A stretch of DNA of 47,288 nucleotides, taken from Emmonsiellopsis sp. PD_33. Taxonomy: Eukaryota; Ascomycota; Eurotiomycetes; Onygenales; Ajellomycetaceae. The notes beneath the pieces are model-generated. The model saw only the letters and a program-made list of their open reading frames with translations, made no database searches and was not told where the DNA came from. Shown in pieces: positions 23,387 to 34,797 of this stretch (within the stretch, counting starts at the first letter, position 1; each line of letters begins with the position of its first letter). Made by a program: the position numbers and the translations under genes. The stretch spans positions 1-47,288 of the forward strand of contig JANTQF010000273.1 of the NCBI GenBank assembly GCA_032988165.1, in the 5' to 3' direction.

Positions 23387-24131
23387 AGGGGCGTTGGAGT
23401 TGGGATTGTGTGTGGTCTTGGTAAGATGATAGATACCCGAATTCTTTTTTATGGTGGCATGTTAATACCCATTATTAGGGGACGTCGTTGGTGTGCTTTT
23501 CGACGTTTTCAACTTTTGATTTCTTTTCCTGTTCGTCATTGTTAGCACCAGGTATAGTTATGATTCACTTTGGATTTCAATATCACTTTCATAACCTATG
23601 AACTATCCACCAACACTCCTTCATGGCCAAGTTGAAACCATATCAGCCTTCTTCAATTCCCATCCCTGCTCACGGCAGGTTAACTAAAAAACACCAATAG
23701 CTATCCGGTTCCCCGGGCGCTAAATTGAATTTCGACCAATGAAGCCCGACCAACTCTGGGATCCTTGGCTCTTCCAATTCCTATCTGGCGTGACTGGCCG
23801 GCGCCGCCATGCTTCCTCGCGCATGATTAAAACGCCCGATGCGCTTGAGGCGTGTGACTACAGCTAGGGTCCTACCTAGGGATACGTAGTTTCCTAATAG
23901 TCAGCTCGCGTTCAACTTCAGGGGCTGGTTGCAAGGATACGATGTTTTTGTTTTTTCACGGCGCAGCCAAGCAGCAGGGAGATGCCTTCATCGCTCCCGA
24001 GGTCCTCTCTTTCGCAGCTCACCCGTGAGTTTTGCAAACATCCCTAGGAGAAGATATGAGTGTTTATTCTGTCATTGCCCAAGTGAGGAAATTCGTTCCA
24101 CAAAAAAAGGAAGAAAAGGGAAGTATTCGTG
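23387..24131. other. Intergenic between ubiquitin protease and PD-(D/E)XK-like gene
   Basis: 745 bp with a CCAAT at about 23737 and short ORFs only. One ORF (23929-24132) runs into the next gene's start but lacks family features. I see no other element. Confidence 0.55.
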
Positions 24132-26003
24132 ATGTCCAGGGTTCTTAACCGGAAAAGCCTCGAGGAGAATGGAGTCACCTTCGATATTAATGTCATGGAG
24201 CCGCAGAAGTTGGGGGAACGGCTCGGCCACGAGGCTGAAATTCTGGCAGAGTGCTTGCTTGATTTTCGATGGTTTGCCCCCAAAGAGAAAGCAAACGTGA
24301 GTGTTTCTTTCTCTTTCGTCCCCTCATCTTTTTCCAAAACGAAATTTGGCCATAAATCTGTGTTTATGAGGCGAAACCCCCAAGTTTGAGAAACTAATCT
24401 TTGTCAATATAGGATCTTGTCAAATCGGAATCCCGAAAGGTCCCAAAAGAATTGCTTCGGATGAGCAGAGCTCGTATTAACGAAGACCGGGACCAGCACA
24501 GCAAACTACATAAAAAAGCAGCACGCATAAACGAGAGGGCGATGAATATTGTAGCAAAAATCGAAGATCGTTGGCTGGAGCTGGTAAGAGACTATATTTT
24601 CAAGGAATTAACGAAACGCGCAAGGAGTAGCGAGGGAGCAAGTGATTATTACGGAACTAGGGATTTAAACGAGCGCGTCAGAGTGTCTGTTATACATCTT
24701 TTCCCATGTTCATTCATTCTTTCTTTTCTCTCTTTCGGGAGGACGGAATATGCACTTTGTGTTACTGACAGCTTTCTTTCTTTTACTTCCCAGTGAATGT
24801 GGGTGGAGCGAATGGAAGGCTTCCAGTTCTCTTCTAGCAGCTACCTCGCCACCCCGTGCGCCGAGGCTCACGTCTCCGAAGCCCGACTTTTATTTGTCAC
24901 TGCCGATTATCGAGAACTCAGACGAGCCCAGAGGGTTTGAGCGCTTCCATGCTGTTAGCAACTTCTCCAAATCAAACTTGGAGAATATGGAAAGAGACAG
25001 GGGCGTCATATCGAATCCCCTTGTTTCCCTAAGCCGCGGCAAAGAAATAGAGGAGAAACACCTTCTCTGCTTCCCCTGCACCGTTCTCGAGGCAAAGCAC
25101 CATGGAGTTGACAACTCGGCAATCCAAAAATGCTATTGCCAAGCGGCAAACGGAGCTGCGAATGCACTTGCACTATTAAACAGTCTCACCATGGATATTA
25201 TCGCTACGGAATCAGTCGAAAACATTCTACCGGTGGTGGCCTTTACATTTATAGGTCATCAGTCTCGCCTTTGGGTTGCGAGTATTGTTTCCAGAAAGGA
25301 ATCAGATATGGGGATCGTAGCTGGATATGTTCGTACTGAATTTCTTTTTTGCCTTTTGTGGTGTGAAGTAAATATTTGGAAAAATCAGTTCTAACACTTA
25401 TTAGCACATGCAATGCATCTGGAGAGGGAGTATGCGGTACGAAGACAGCGTGATGGAGCTCTGTTGCATTGTTGAGAATTTGGAGCGATGGATAATTGAC
25501 AATTTCCGTCCATGGGTCTCAGGCGTTCTAGATTGCCATCGTTATGATGCGAGCTTTGGTGAGGGTATAGAAGATGAAGAGGAGGAAGAGGAGGAGGAAG
25601 AGGAGGAGGAAGAGGAGGAGGAAGAGGAGGAGGAAGAGGAGGAGGAAGATGAAGATGAAGATGAAGGTGAAGGTGAAGGTGATGAGGAGGAGGAAGAGAG
25701 GGCGTGGGATGAGGATTGGTATCTCTCATCAGACGATACTAGTATTGGGGAAGAGTCGGAATCATATTCGGATTCCGACGACGATTTGCCTGGATATGAA
25801 AGTGATATCGGGAGAGTAGACTCTCTGATGGAGGAGGTATGTTTTTCCTTCAATCATTCCTATTCTCTCGTTCTCTTTCTTTACTACGGAGTACATCGAA
25901 ATACTAATACTCACACCCTCCTGGGACCTAGCTTACCCTAGCTCCAACTAAAAGGTCTCCAAATAAATTCACCAAAGAACGGAAATTGCGAGGTCTGGAT
26001 TGA
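24132..26003 (+). CDS. PD-(D/E)XK nuclease-like hypothetical protein with acidic tail
   Basis: Proposed exons: 24132-24296, 24413-24684, 24794-25328, 25405-25836, 25932-26003, about 491 residues. The exon 2/3 junction is uncertain (weak donor), and a longer 3' end to 26308 is possible. The core has KPDFYLSLP (D about 177), LEAKHH (E245, K247) and KCYCQAANGAANALALLNSL, then CIWRGSM and VMELCCIVENLERWI. This pattern recalls a large family of fungal hypothetical proteins with a restriction-endonuclease-like PD-(D/E)XK core. The 68-residue gap between D and E-x-K is long for an active nuclease, so activity is not assured. The C-terminal third is an extremely acidic Glu/Asp/Ser tail encoded by a minisatellite. 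No pathway can be assigned; the neighbours are unrelated. Confidence 0.7.
25579..25683 (+). repeat. Coding minisatellite: GAGGAGGAGGAA units then GATGAA and GGTGAA
   Basis: Five perfect 12-bp units at 25588-25647, with a 9-bp partial unit before them, encode only Glu. GATGAA x3 and GGTGAA x3 follow. All units are multiples of three, so length changes keep the frame of the acidic tail. Confidence 0.9.
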
Positions 26004-26761
26004 GTTTTGCTTGGAGATAGTAAATATGGCACGACTTGTTATCATTTTTTCGGTTTAGTTTTATGGATTCATTCGCACACAAATACTAACCACCACCATG
26101 GCCACCTCCAAGGCGAAACTTTAATTGACTATTAATTTCAGGCGAGGCTTTTAATGTTTTCACAGCTTCAAAACGAATCGCTGAACTATTTTTGGGCCTA
26201 GACGCCTTGCTTGATTCGCTTTCCCCAGACAGCCATGGCGTCGGAGTTTCGGTCCTTCGTAGGCAAAGAAAATCCATCGATGATGGTGGAGGACCAATGG
26301 ATAGCTAGTTACCAATTGAAGACATTGGGGCTGGCAACAAGAGCGATCTTTGCATCAGAATTGGGTCCAGCAACAATCATGGGTAAATATGCGCTGTCCA
26401 GATTCTTATGAATTTTGACATTGCTTGCCAACCCCGCACTTCGAAAAAAAAAAGCAAAGGTCTCTTTGCTTGCCAATAGGGGTCAAGAGACACACGCCCA
26501 CCCGCTAAAAGACTCTATGATTGATGGGATGGCGCGGGATCTTTAGTCTCAAATCCAATGCATCCCGCCCTGATTTTGGGATCTCTCTAGAGCCCAGAGC
26601 TAAAGAACGCTTCATCCGGCAATTGTCCCCGCTATCCCAGCCCACTCATATTCAGAGCTACGGATGTTACATCTCGGGAGTAAACAGCACGAGTCCCGAG
26701 TTCCACTTTGGCCGGGTTTCGAATATGCGGTTGCAAGCTCCGCCTGGGAGGTTACGATTCC

Positions 26762-26767
26762 GGCTAA
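26762..26767 (+). promoter_or_regulatory. GGCTAA, XlnR-type site
   Basis: This matches the GGCTAR consensus bound by XlnR/Xyr1 regulators of xylan and xyloglucan genes, 297 bp upstream of the alpha-xylosidase ATG. It is a single hexamer and could be chance. Confidence 0.3.
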
Positions 26768-26898
26768 TAGATGCTATGATGTATGGTCAGAGCTTCGGGG
26801 ATTATGATTTCTGTCTCACAACATCCCACTTCGCTGCTTGCGGGGTTGGGTCCCCACTAAACGGATGGACAAATACTTCTAGTAGGTCAAGAGCGAGG

Positions 26899-26906
26899 TT
26901 ATATAA
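26899..26906 (+). promoter_or_regulatory. TATA-like box of the GH31 gene
   Basis: TTATATAA lies about 155 bp upstream of the ATG at 27059. Assigned by motif and position. Confidence 0.4.
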
Positions 26907-27058
26907 TTCGGTGACTTTTATTACTGGTGATAATGGATCTGTCCTTCGCTATCTGGCAGCCTGTCTAGGAACGGCTGGATTTACACCCGTCCAAATCCCC
27001 AGAGAATCTCGGCTTTGTGACTCGATATTTAGAAACCCACACTCAGAACATCGCAAAA

Positions 27059-30000
27059 ATGAAGTTTACAGAAGGAATGTGGCGGATCAAGGTCACTGAA
27101 CCCCATGGCGCTCCCAATATGTTTTTATGCCACTGACATATTCAACAGGAGGGAATTCGAATCGATTGGATGGGAAACGTTGAGAAAGTAACAGAACAAG
27201 AGTCCAATCTGAAGCTTCTCCTGACGAAGCAGCTTCGCCATCGTGGGGATACACTGAACTCCGGTAAGTACATTCGTCTCTTCTGCGATGATGGCCGGTG
27301 TAGATTACTCCTGGGCTAACATCCATAGCCACTATTACAACCCAAATCACCTCCCCAGCGGAAGACTTGATCGGGGTCAAATACGTTCATTGGTTAGCTC
27401 TTTTTGTGCAGCCCACGTCGATGGCATCGTGGCTTACCAACATCTAGGGCTGGAGAAGTTGATAAGGGACCACATTTCGAGCTCAAGTCCACTAATCCCA
27501 AAACCAAAACCTCACGAGATTCGGCTGACCTATTGAAATACGAGAGTGGCAAACTATCATTGTCTATTAACACCTCGAAGAATAATTTCGGCGCCGCCTT
27601 CTTTGACAAAGATGGGGAGAAGTTGACATCCCATTCTTTTCGATCCGTGGGGTATGTGGGTGATGAGACCCAGACTCCTTATGAAGACGGCTTGTTTCGT
27701 GAGCGGAAGGGATATATGCTTGCAGAGTTGGATCTAGGAGTCCATGAACAGCTTTATGGGCTGGGAGAACGCTTTGGGCCCTTCATTAAGAAGTAAGTAT
27801 ATAAGTCTCTGAACTTAGGGTTACTAGCGATTCTGACAGTAATTCTAGTGGTCAATCCGTTGGTGCGTGACCCAGTCTCTTAACAAATAACTTTCAATTA
27901 CTCATGTTCAACAGTTATGTCGAACGAGGACGGCGGTACTTCGTCCCAAATGGCGTAAGTGGTTATACCTAAACCTGCTTTTCGCGAAATTGGCTCACTA
28001 TTTTGCAATTAGATACAAGAATATCCCTTTCTATATCAGCTCGAAAGGTAAGTCGCAGACCTGCGTTTATCGAAATCATGTGGAGTCTCATACCATCTAG
28101 GATATGGGGTCTTTGTGAACCACTCCGGCCATGTATCATTCGAGCTCCAATCAGAACGTACAACTCGAGTCAACATTTCGGTGCCCGGAGAATCCATTGA
28201 ATACTTTATTATATACGGACCTACCCCAAGAGAGATACTTGCTAAATACACCTCCTTAACCGGACGACCGGCGGTTCCCCCGGCTTGGAGTTACAATCTT
28301 TGGTTGACAACTAGCTTTACCACAAGCTATGATGAAAAGACGGTCACTGGATTTCTAGATGGATTCAAAAGTCGGAATATTCCCCTTGGAACCTTCCACT
28401 TTGACTGCTTCTGGATGAAGGCATTCCAGGTATGTCTTCCTCGTCCCCAAGCTTGTTTTACTTTTCCACTGCATAGATTTCTTACAAAACTACGCATAAT
28501 ATAGTGGTGTGATTTTGAGTTTGATCCGGATATGTTCCCCGATGCACATGGCTTCTTGAAACGTTTGAAGGAGCGGGGGCTAAAAGTCTGCGTCTGGATC
28601 AACCCCTATATCGGACAGGAATCTGCCCTTTTTGAAGAAGGAAAAGAACATGGCTACTTCGTCAAGCGCACAAACGGTGGAGTCTGGCAGTGGGATAATT
28701 GGCAGTAAGTGTAGCATCAGTATTTATCTAGTGATGAATGGAAACTAACTTTATGTAGAGCGGGAATGGCACTGGTCGATTTTACCAACCCTGCTGCATG
28801 CAAGTGGTACAAGGGCTACCTTTCTAAACTTGTAAAAATGGGCGTCGATTCATTCAAAACAGATTTTGGGGAACGAATTCCCCGGAAAAACGTGACCTAT
28901 TTCGACGGCTCAGATCCTGAACGGATGCATAATTACTACGCCCATCTATACAACAAAACCGTTCATGAAGTTATCACGGATGATCTTGGCCCAACAAACG
29001 GTTGTTTGTTTGCCAGAAGCGCAACTACTGGGGGCCAACAATTCCCAGTCCATTGGGGAGGGGATTGTGAAAGCACGTTTGAAGCAATGGCTGAGACTTT
29101 GAGAGGTGGTCTTAGCGCTTCTCTTTCGGGACTGGGATTTTGGGCACATGATATCGGAGTATGTATAGAATTGCGTAGTTGTTTATTGTGACATGCTAAT
29201 ACTCGATATTTTAGGGCTTCGAAGGAACACCGACCCCAACCTTATATAAACGGTGGTGTCAATTCGGATTGTTATCCTCTCACTCTCGTCTCCATGGCTC
29301 CGGCTCATATCGTGTCCCGTGGAATTTTGGCGAAGAATCCTGCGACGTTCTCCGTGATTGTGTCAAACGGAAGCTCTCTTTGATGCCCTATCTACTTCAA
29401 GAAGCTTTGGAGACACATAAAACAGCCATTCCGATGATGCGACCAACCTTCGTCGAATATCCCGATGATTTCAACACATACTCAGTCGATACGCAGTATT
29501 TCTTAGGAAGTAATCTCCTCGTCGCACCCATCTTTTCCGAAAAGGATAAAGTTCGGTTCTATGTTCCTGAAAGTGAAGGTACATGGGTATCTTGGTTTGA
29601 CAAGAAGAAGCGATATGATGGCGGAAAATGGTATACCGAAACGCATTCGTTTTTCTCGCTTCCACTTCTCATTCGTCCTGGGTCTGTCACCGCCATTAAC
29701 CCTACTGGAACCGACATTGTGGGCGATTTCAACAAGGAGCTCGAGTTATTGATTAATGGCCCAATTAAGGAGAAGGTTGTATTGGGTGTAGTGGATCCCA
29801 ACCAGCCAGACATGGTTATCAAAAACATTTCTGTTACCCCTGAGGGAACGGATCGATTGCTGATTGAAGTTGGAGAAACACCAGCGAATTGGTCGGTTGT
29901 GTACTGTGGTAAAGCAAAGGGGGGCTCAGACGATTCGGCAAAGGACGGGATAACGAAGTTCAAATCAAGCTCCCCCAGCCTGACGATTCAGTTTGATTAA
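27059..30000 (+). CDS. GH31 alpha-xylosidase (YicI/AgdD type)
   Basis: Eleven exons: 27059-27091, 27149-27263, 27329-27392, 27448-27792, 27849-27862, 27915-27954, 28013-28047, 28101-28429, 28505-28704, 28759-29158, 29215-30000. All phases fit and give about 775 residues, the size of bacterial and fungal YicI-like enzymes. The nucleophile is D416 in KTDFGERIP and the acid/base is D483 in HWGGD, with FWAHDIGGFEG downstream. The N-terminal galactose-mutarotase-like region has GLGERFGPF. No signal peptide is seen, so the enzyme is probably intracellular. The family removes alpha-1,6-linked xylose from xyloglucan oligosaccharides. Exon 5 has only 14 nt. The usual aromatic residue before NEDGG appears replaced (VMSNEDGG). 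A related alpha-glucosidase specificity cannot be excluded. Confidence 0.92.
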
Positions 30001-30375
30001 GGGATAGGAGAATATGGTTGATATTCGCAATTTCGTCGTCTTTTGCCGGTGTATACACAAACGTATCTTACACAAAACAGATTGTCCATGACACGCTGCA
30101 TTAACTATTCCAAATGCTCAGAATTCCATTTATTGTTCCGAATATAGTATGCTTCCTTGTAGTCGATACCTACTAGTATTTACCCCCTGGTCTGCCCCTT
30201 TAACTAGATCTGCTTACGTAACCCTGGGATGACGTTGGAGCTCGGTCTTGGCGCTCTCCGCGAACGTCAGGCAGCTCCAAACCACGAACCCCATCGTCAA
30301 CCAACGCGCTGTCCCGGATATCTCAACACACAGTCATAAACCCGCAATGTTATAGCTTCTGAATCTCGGCGCATA
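30001..30375. other. Short spacer between GH31 and VPS18 genes
   Basis: 375 bp joining the 3' end of the GH31 gene to the start of the VPS18 gene, both on the plus strand. No clear TATA box or other element is seen, as is common for housekeeping promoters. Confidence 0.6.
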
Positions 30376-33300
30376 ATGGCGCTGGATGGATCGAGCGGTT
30401 ATGTTGCCGCCAGCAGCTTGGCGAAGCTTGCTGACACCACAGCACCCATCTTCAATGTCGAACAGGTCCAACTGAAGTTCTCCATTGCGGCGGACTTTGT
30501 CGCCGCGCAGGTCGCGAACAATGTTCTCGTTCTCGCTTTAGCCTCGGGGAGGATTCTAAGGATTGATCTGGATAATGCGGTGGATATTGATGGTGAGATC
30601 TCTGCGGCAGGCGAACAAACAGGCGGTTCTTGGAGATGACTTACTAACCGCTTGACTTGGAACACAGATATCGATCTACCCAAGAAATCATCGGAGATCG
30701 GTTTGATCCGGCGAATGTTTTTAGACCCTTCCGCATCTCATCTCATTATTACGACCACGCTTGGCGAGAATTATTACCTCCATACCCAGTCCAGGCAGCC
30801 CAGACCGCTTCCACGATTGAAGGGCGTATCAATCGAATGCATCGCATGGAATCCGTCTCTACCCACAGCTTCAACCAGAGAGATTCTCGTCGGCGCAACC
30901 GATGGCAATGTGTATGAGATATACATCGAGCCGTCGTCAGAGTTCTACCGCAGGGATGAAAGATATGTTAATTCCGTATATAAGCTCCCCGGATCGGCGG
31001 TGACAGGTATTTGGGTAGGAGCGGTAGCCGGGAGGCAAGATCACAGACGGGTTATATTATCCTCGCAGGGCAAGCTTTTATATTTTACTGGACGAGTAGG
31101 GAAGCATGGAAAGGAAGGAGGCGGCTCTATATTCGTGGATCTGTTCCATAAAGAGACCCCCCTTGTGCATGAGCTATCATCAATATCCCCATCAGAGCCG
31201 TCTTTGCTTGCGATACAACCTGATCCACCCGAGAACAACTACGGAGAGGAAGAAGCTGAGGGGAAACACTTTGCCTGGTTGTCATCTCAGGGTGTCTTTT
31301 ATGGGGCAGTGGCAGCGTCCTCGACAGCCTTTGAACTTGGGGATCGCATTTTCGACAAGGCTAAAATGCTTCCCAGATCCGTTCTACCAGCTACGGAGTC
31401 TGCTAGAGGAGGTCGAAAGCTTATACAAGATCCGATAAAGGGGATGACTCTCACCCAGTGGCACATCTTAACCCTGGTCGAAGGCCGTGTTGTGGCGGTA
31501 AACAGAGTAAACGGAGAGATTGTCTATGACCAGGGTGTTCTCGAGCTTGGCGAGAGTGCACTTGGTTTAGTGTCGGATCAAAAAAAGAATACCTACTGGC
31601 TTTTTACCCCTCGGAAAATTTATGAAATATCCGCCAACGATGAGGATAGAGATGTATGGAAGATGTTTTTGAAGGAGGAGCAATTCGACGCCGCGTTACA
31701 GTATGCCCGGGGAGCGGCACAGAAAGATGCCGTAGCCACAGCCTCTGGCGACTATCTGGCAAAAAAGGGCCAGTATCTAGAGGCTGCTGCGGCCTGGGGT
31801 AAAAGCAGCAAGAGTTTCGAGGAGGTGTGCTTAGCTTTTATGGATAAGGGGGAACAAGATGCTCTTCGGAAATACCTTTTGACGCAAATGTCGACATATA
31901 AAAAATCTTCGACAATGCAAAGAACAATGATTGCCAGCTGGTTGGTGGAGGTTTTCATGTCGAAGCTGAACTCACTGGACGATACCATTGCGACAAAGGC
32001 GGAGCTAGTAGAGGGGGGGAACACTGGAGAAACAAAAGATGCTCTCCAGAGTGTACGGGCAGAATTCCAGGATTTTGTTGCGAGATATAAGTCCGATCTC
32101 GATCCTAAAACGGTATACGACATTGTTGGTAGTCACGGAAGGGAAGAAGAACTACTATATTTTGCCACAGCCACGAACGACTACAATTTCGTCCTCTCAT
32201 ATTGGATCCAGCGAGAGAAATGGGACGAAGCCCTCAACGTGCTCAAAAAGCAGACAAACCCAGATGTTTTCTACAAGTATAGCAGTGTTCTAATGACACA
32301 CGCGGCTACCGATCTAATCGATATATTAATGAGGCAGACGGATCTCGATCCCCAAAAACTCATTCCCGCCCTTCTGAGCTATAACAAGGCAACAAAGGTC
32401 CCGCTCAGCCAGAACCAAGCCATCCGTTATTTGAATTTTATCATATCCAATCATCCCGATCCTTCAGCAGCAGTCCACAACACTCTCATTTCCATACACG
32501 CATCACATCCTTCGTCATCCGAAGCCGCACTTCTTACTTACCTATCCTCACAACCCTCATCCCCTCCTCCATACGATGCCGACTTCGCTCTTCGTCTATG
32601 TATCCAGCATGACCGCGTCCAGTCATGCGTTCACATCTATACTACGATGGGACAACATCTACAAGCCGTGGAACTTGCACTAAAGCACAAAGACATCGAA
32701 CTTGCAGCGTATGTTGCCGATCTCCCAGAGGGCAATGACAAGCTGCGCAAAAAGCTATGGCTTCTCGTCGCGGAGAAAAAGATCCGCCAACCAGGCACCG
32801 GCATCAAAGATGCAATTGAGTTTCTTCGTCGCTGCGAGCTCCTTCGCATTGAAGATCTTATCCCTTTCTTTCCCGACTTCGTGGTAGTAGACGATTTCAA
32901 GGATGAGATCTGCACTGCATTGGAAGATTACTCCCGGCACATCGATTCATTACGCCAAGAGATGGATAATTCCGCCCACACGGCGGAGCAAATACGCACT
33001 GAGATCGCTGCGCTGGATACCCGATATGCAATTGTTGAGCCTGGGGAAAAGTGCTGGATATGCTCATTGCCAGTGCTAAGTCGGCAGTTTTTTGTTTTTC
33101 CATGCCAGCATGCGTTTCACAGTGATTGCCTGGGGAAGAAAGTGTTGGAGGCTGCCGGTTCGGGAAAGAGGAAACGCATTCGGGATTTACAGATGGAAAT
33201 GAGTAAAGGGACGAATACAGGGGGGAAGAGGGAGAAGGTTATTCGTGATTTGGATGGGTTGATCGCTGAGGCTTGGTGAGTTGTTTGTTTTCTCCTTTTC

Positions 33301-33492
33301 TCCCTTTCCTAACTCTTCCACGAGTTTGCATGTACAGAGAAGGCATCCTGCTTTTCATGCCTGCTCTGGGCCAAGGGATTGGGTTGCTAACATACGTATC
33401 TACACAGCATCCTCTGTGGCGACTATGCCATCAAACAAATCGATGAACCATTCATCAGCCCTGCAGACAATAAGGACGAATGGGTGATATGA
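30376..33492 (+). CDS. vps18: Vacuolar protein sorting protein Vps18/Pep3
   Basis: Three exons (30376-30592, 30668-33275, 33408-33492) give about 969 residues, the normal size. The N-terminal half fits the Pep3/Vps18/deep-orange beta-propeller (PF05131). The middle is alpha-solenoid with clathrin-heavy-chain-type repeats (for example WKMFLKEEQFDAALQYARG). The C-terminus is a RING-like zinc domain: CWIC near 868, CQHAFHSDC, then CILCGDYAI in the last exon. The third exon is needed to complete that domain, which confirms the splice. Vps18 is a core subunit of the HOPS and CORVET tethering complexes that drive endosome and vacuole fusion. Its neighbours are not functionally linked. Confidence 0.95.
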
Positions 33493-34783
33493 ATGAATGG
33501 AGGGGAAGGAGATTGAACATATACCTCTCGCTTTTTTTCATGCTGATTACGTTTATTCCTATTTTATTCGATATATCTTTACCTCTCTAGGCGCTCAACA
33601 TATCCATATCCATTTACATCTATCGTGTACATATCTCGTTCAAATCTATATCCCCCGGATCCAACTTACTTACCTACATACATGCATATTCCCATTCATC
33701 CCTTACATACAACACCTGCCAGTGTACCTAACCACGGACCTCTCTCCACCTTGGCACCTGGTATCTGACCCATGCATTAACCCAAAACAGCCACCTCGCA
33801 TTCCCAACGACCAACGTAAGCCGCCAGTGTCGGTTCCCGTGTCCATGCCCGTGTCTGCATCCCATTCATCCACTCACGTCCATTCATTCGCATTCAATGC
33901 CCAGCTTCGGTTGTTTTAACTTTCTTCTCCAGCCGCCACGGGCTGAGCCGAGCTTTGGGAACATATTTCGCGTACGGTTGCCGTCAGGGTCGGCTCCAGA
34001 TGCAAACTACCCCATACTAACTTTGTATCATCAACCAGTATCAACAAAGAGAGAGGTAGGGGAACTTGGGAAGTGGGAACGGACGGCAAATGTTTCCCGC
34101 CCGCTAGCAGGCTCAGGTAAATTTACACTGGTCCCAATCATGATCTTGCCAGTCAGTCCCCAGCACCACATCCATTCTCTTTGTGGTGAGGGAGTGACAA
34201 CTGCAGATGCAGACGAAGTCGATCCGGGCCATTCATCTATCTAATACTAAGCCTCGAATCCACCGTACGCAAAATTGGTTCTTGCTCGTTCTGCTTGTTC
34301 ATCACGAAGTCAAACCGAGCAAATTCGACGCGGGTTGCATAAAACGCGCAATCAATGTCGTACTGTTATGCACATAGCACACCCTGACCCCTCCATCCAT
34401 GCCAAAACATCTCTCTCAAGTCTCCAGCATCATTCATTCATCCACCACCACCCACCTGACAATCCCTGGATAGGCGGGCGGGTTTTACGTATCCAAAAGC
34501 CTGAAACCACGCTTAGTTGCTAGATCCGTTTCCAAGCAGCGCTTTTGCTTCAGGTACATAGACCACCAAGATACCCGTGTTCAAAGATGTGGCCAACATA
34601 CTAGTACTTCCCCCCCCTCAATACGGACCACAGCAGCGAGAACTAGACTTTATCATGAGGAGGTAGAGATATTTGTTAGCCCAACTACAGGTTAATTGGA
34701 TTTTCTCCGCATCTTATCCGTGCCATTCGGGGTACGTGTCAGTCGCAGCAATTGGCTACCACCAGTCCTTGCTTGCAGAGAGA

Positions 34784-34797
34784 TTTAGGGTTTAGGG
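34784..34797 (+). repeat. Two TTTAGGG units (telobox-like)
   Basis: TTTAGGG is directly repeated once. A related CCCTAAACCTAAA stretch occurs at 37319-37331. Confidence 0.6.

Larger units (their letters stand above)
26004..27058. other. Intergenic, alpha-xylosidase promoter, with a possible extra 3' exon
   Basis: The stretch 26142-26308 is open and codon-like, begins after a TTTCAG acceptor with an upstream TACTAACC branch site near 26085-26092, and ends in TAG. It may be the true last exon of the upstream gene. The remainder contains a GGCTAA site (26762) and a TATA-like box (26899-26906) for the gene starting at 27059. The ORF at 26521-27099 overlaps that start in another frame and is not supported. 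Confidence 0.5.

Noticed and set aside
25542..25853. Poly-Ser minus-strand ORF
   Set aside because: It is the antisense of the Glu-coding minisatellite.
26521..27099. 192-codon plus-strand ORF before the GH31 gene
   Set aside because: It starts with a non-ATG codon, overlaps the GH31 first exon in another frame and shows no motif.
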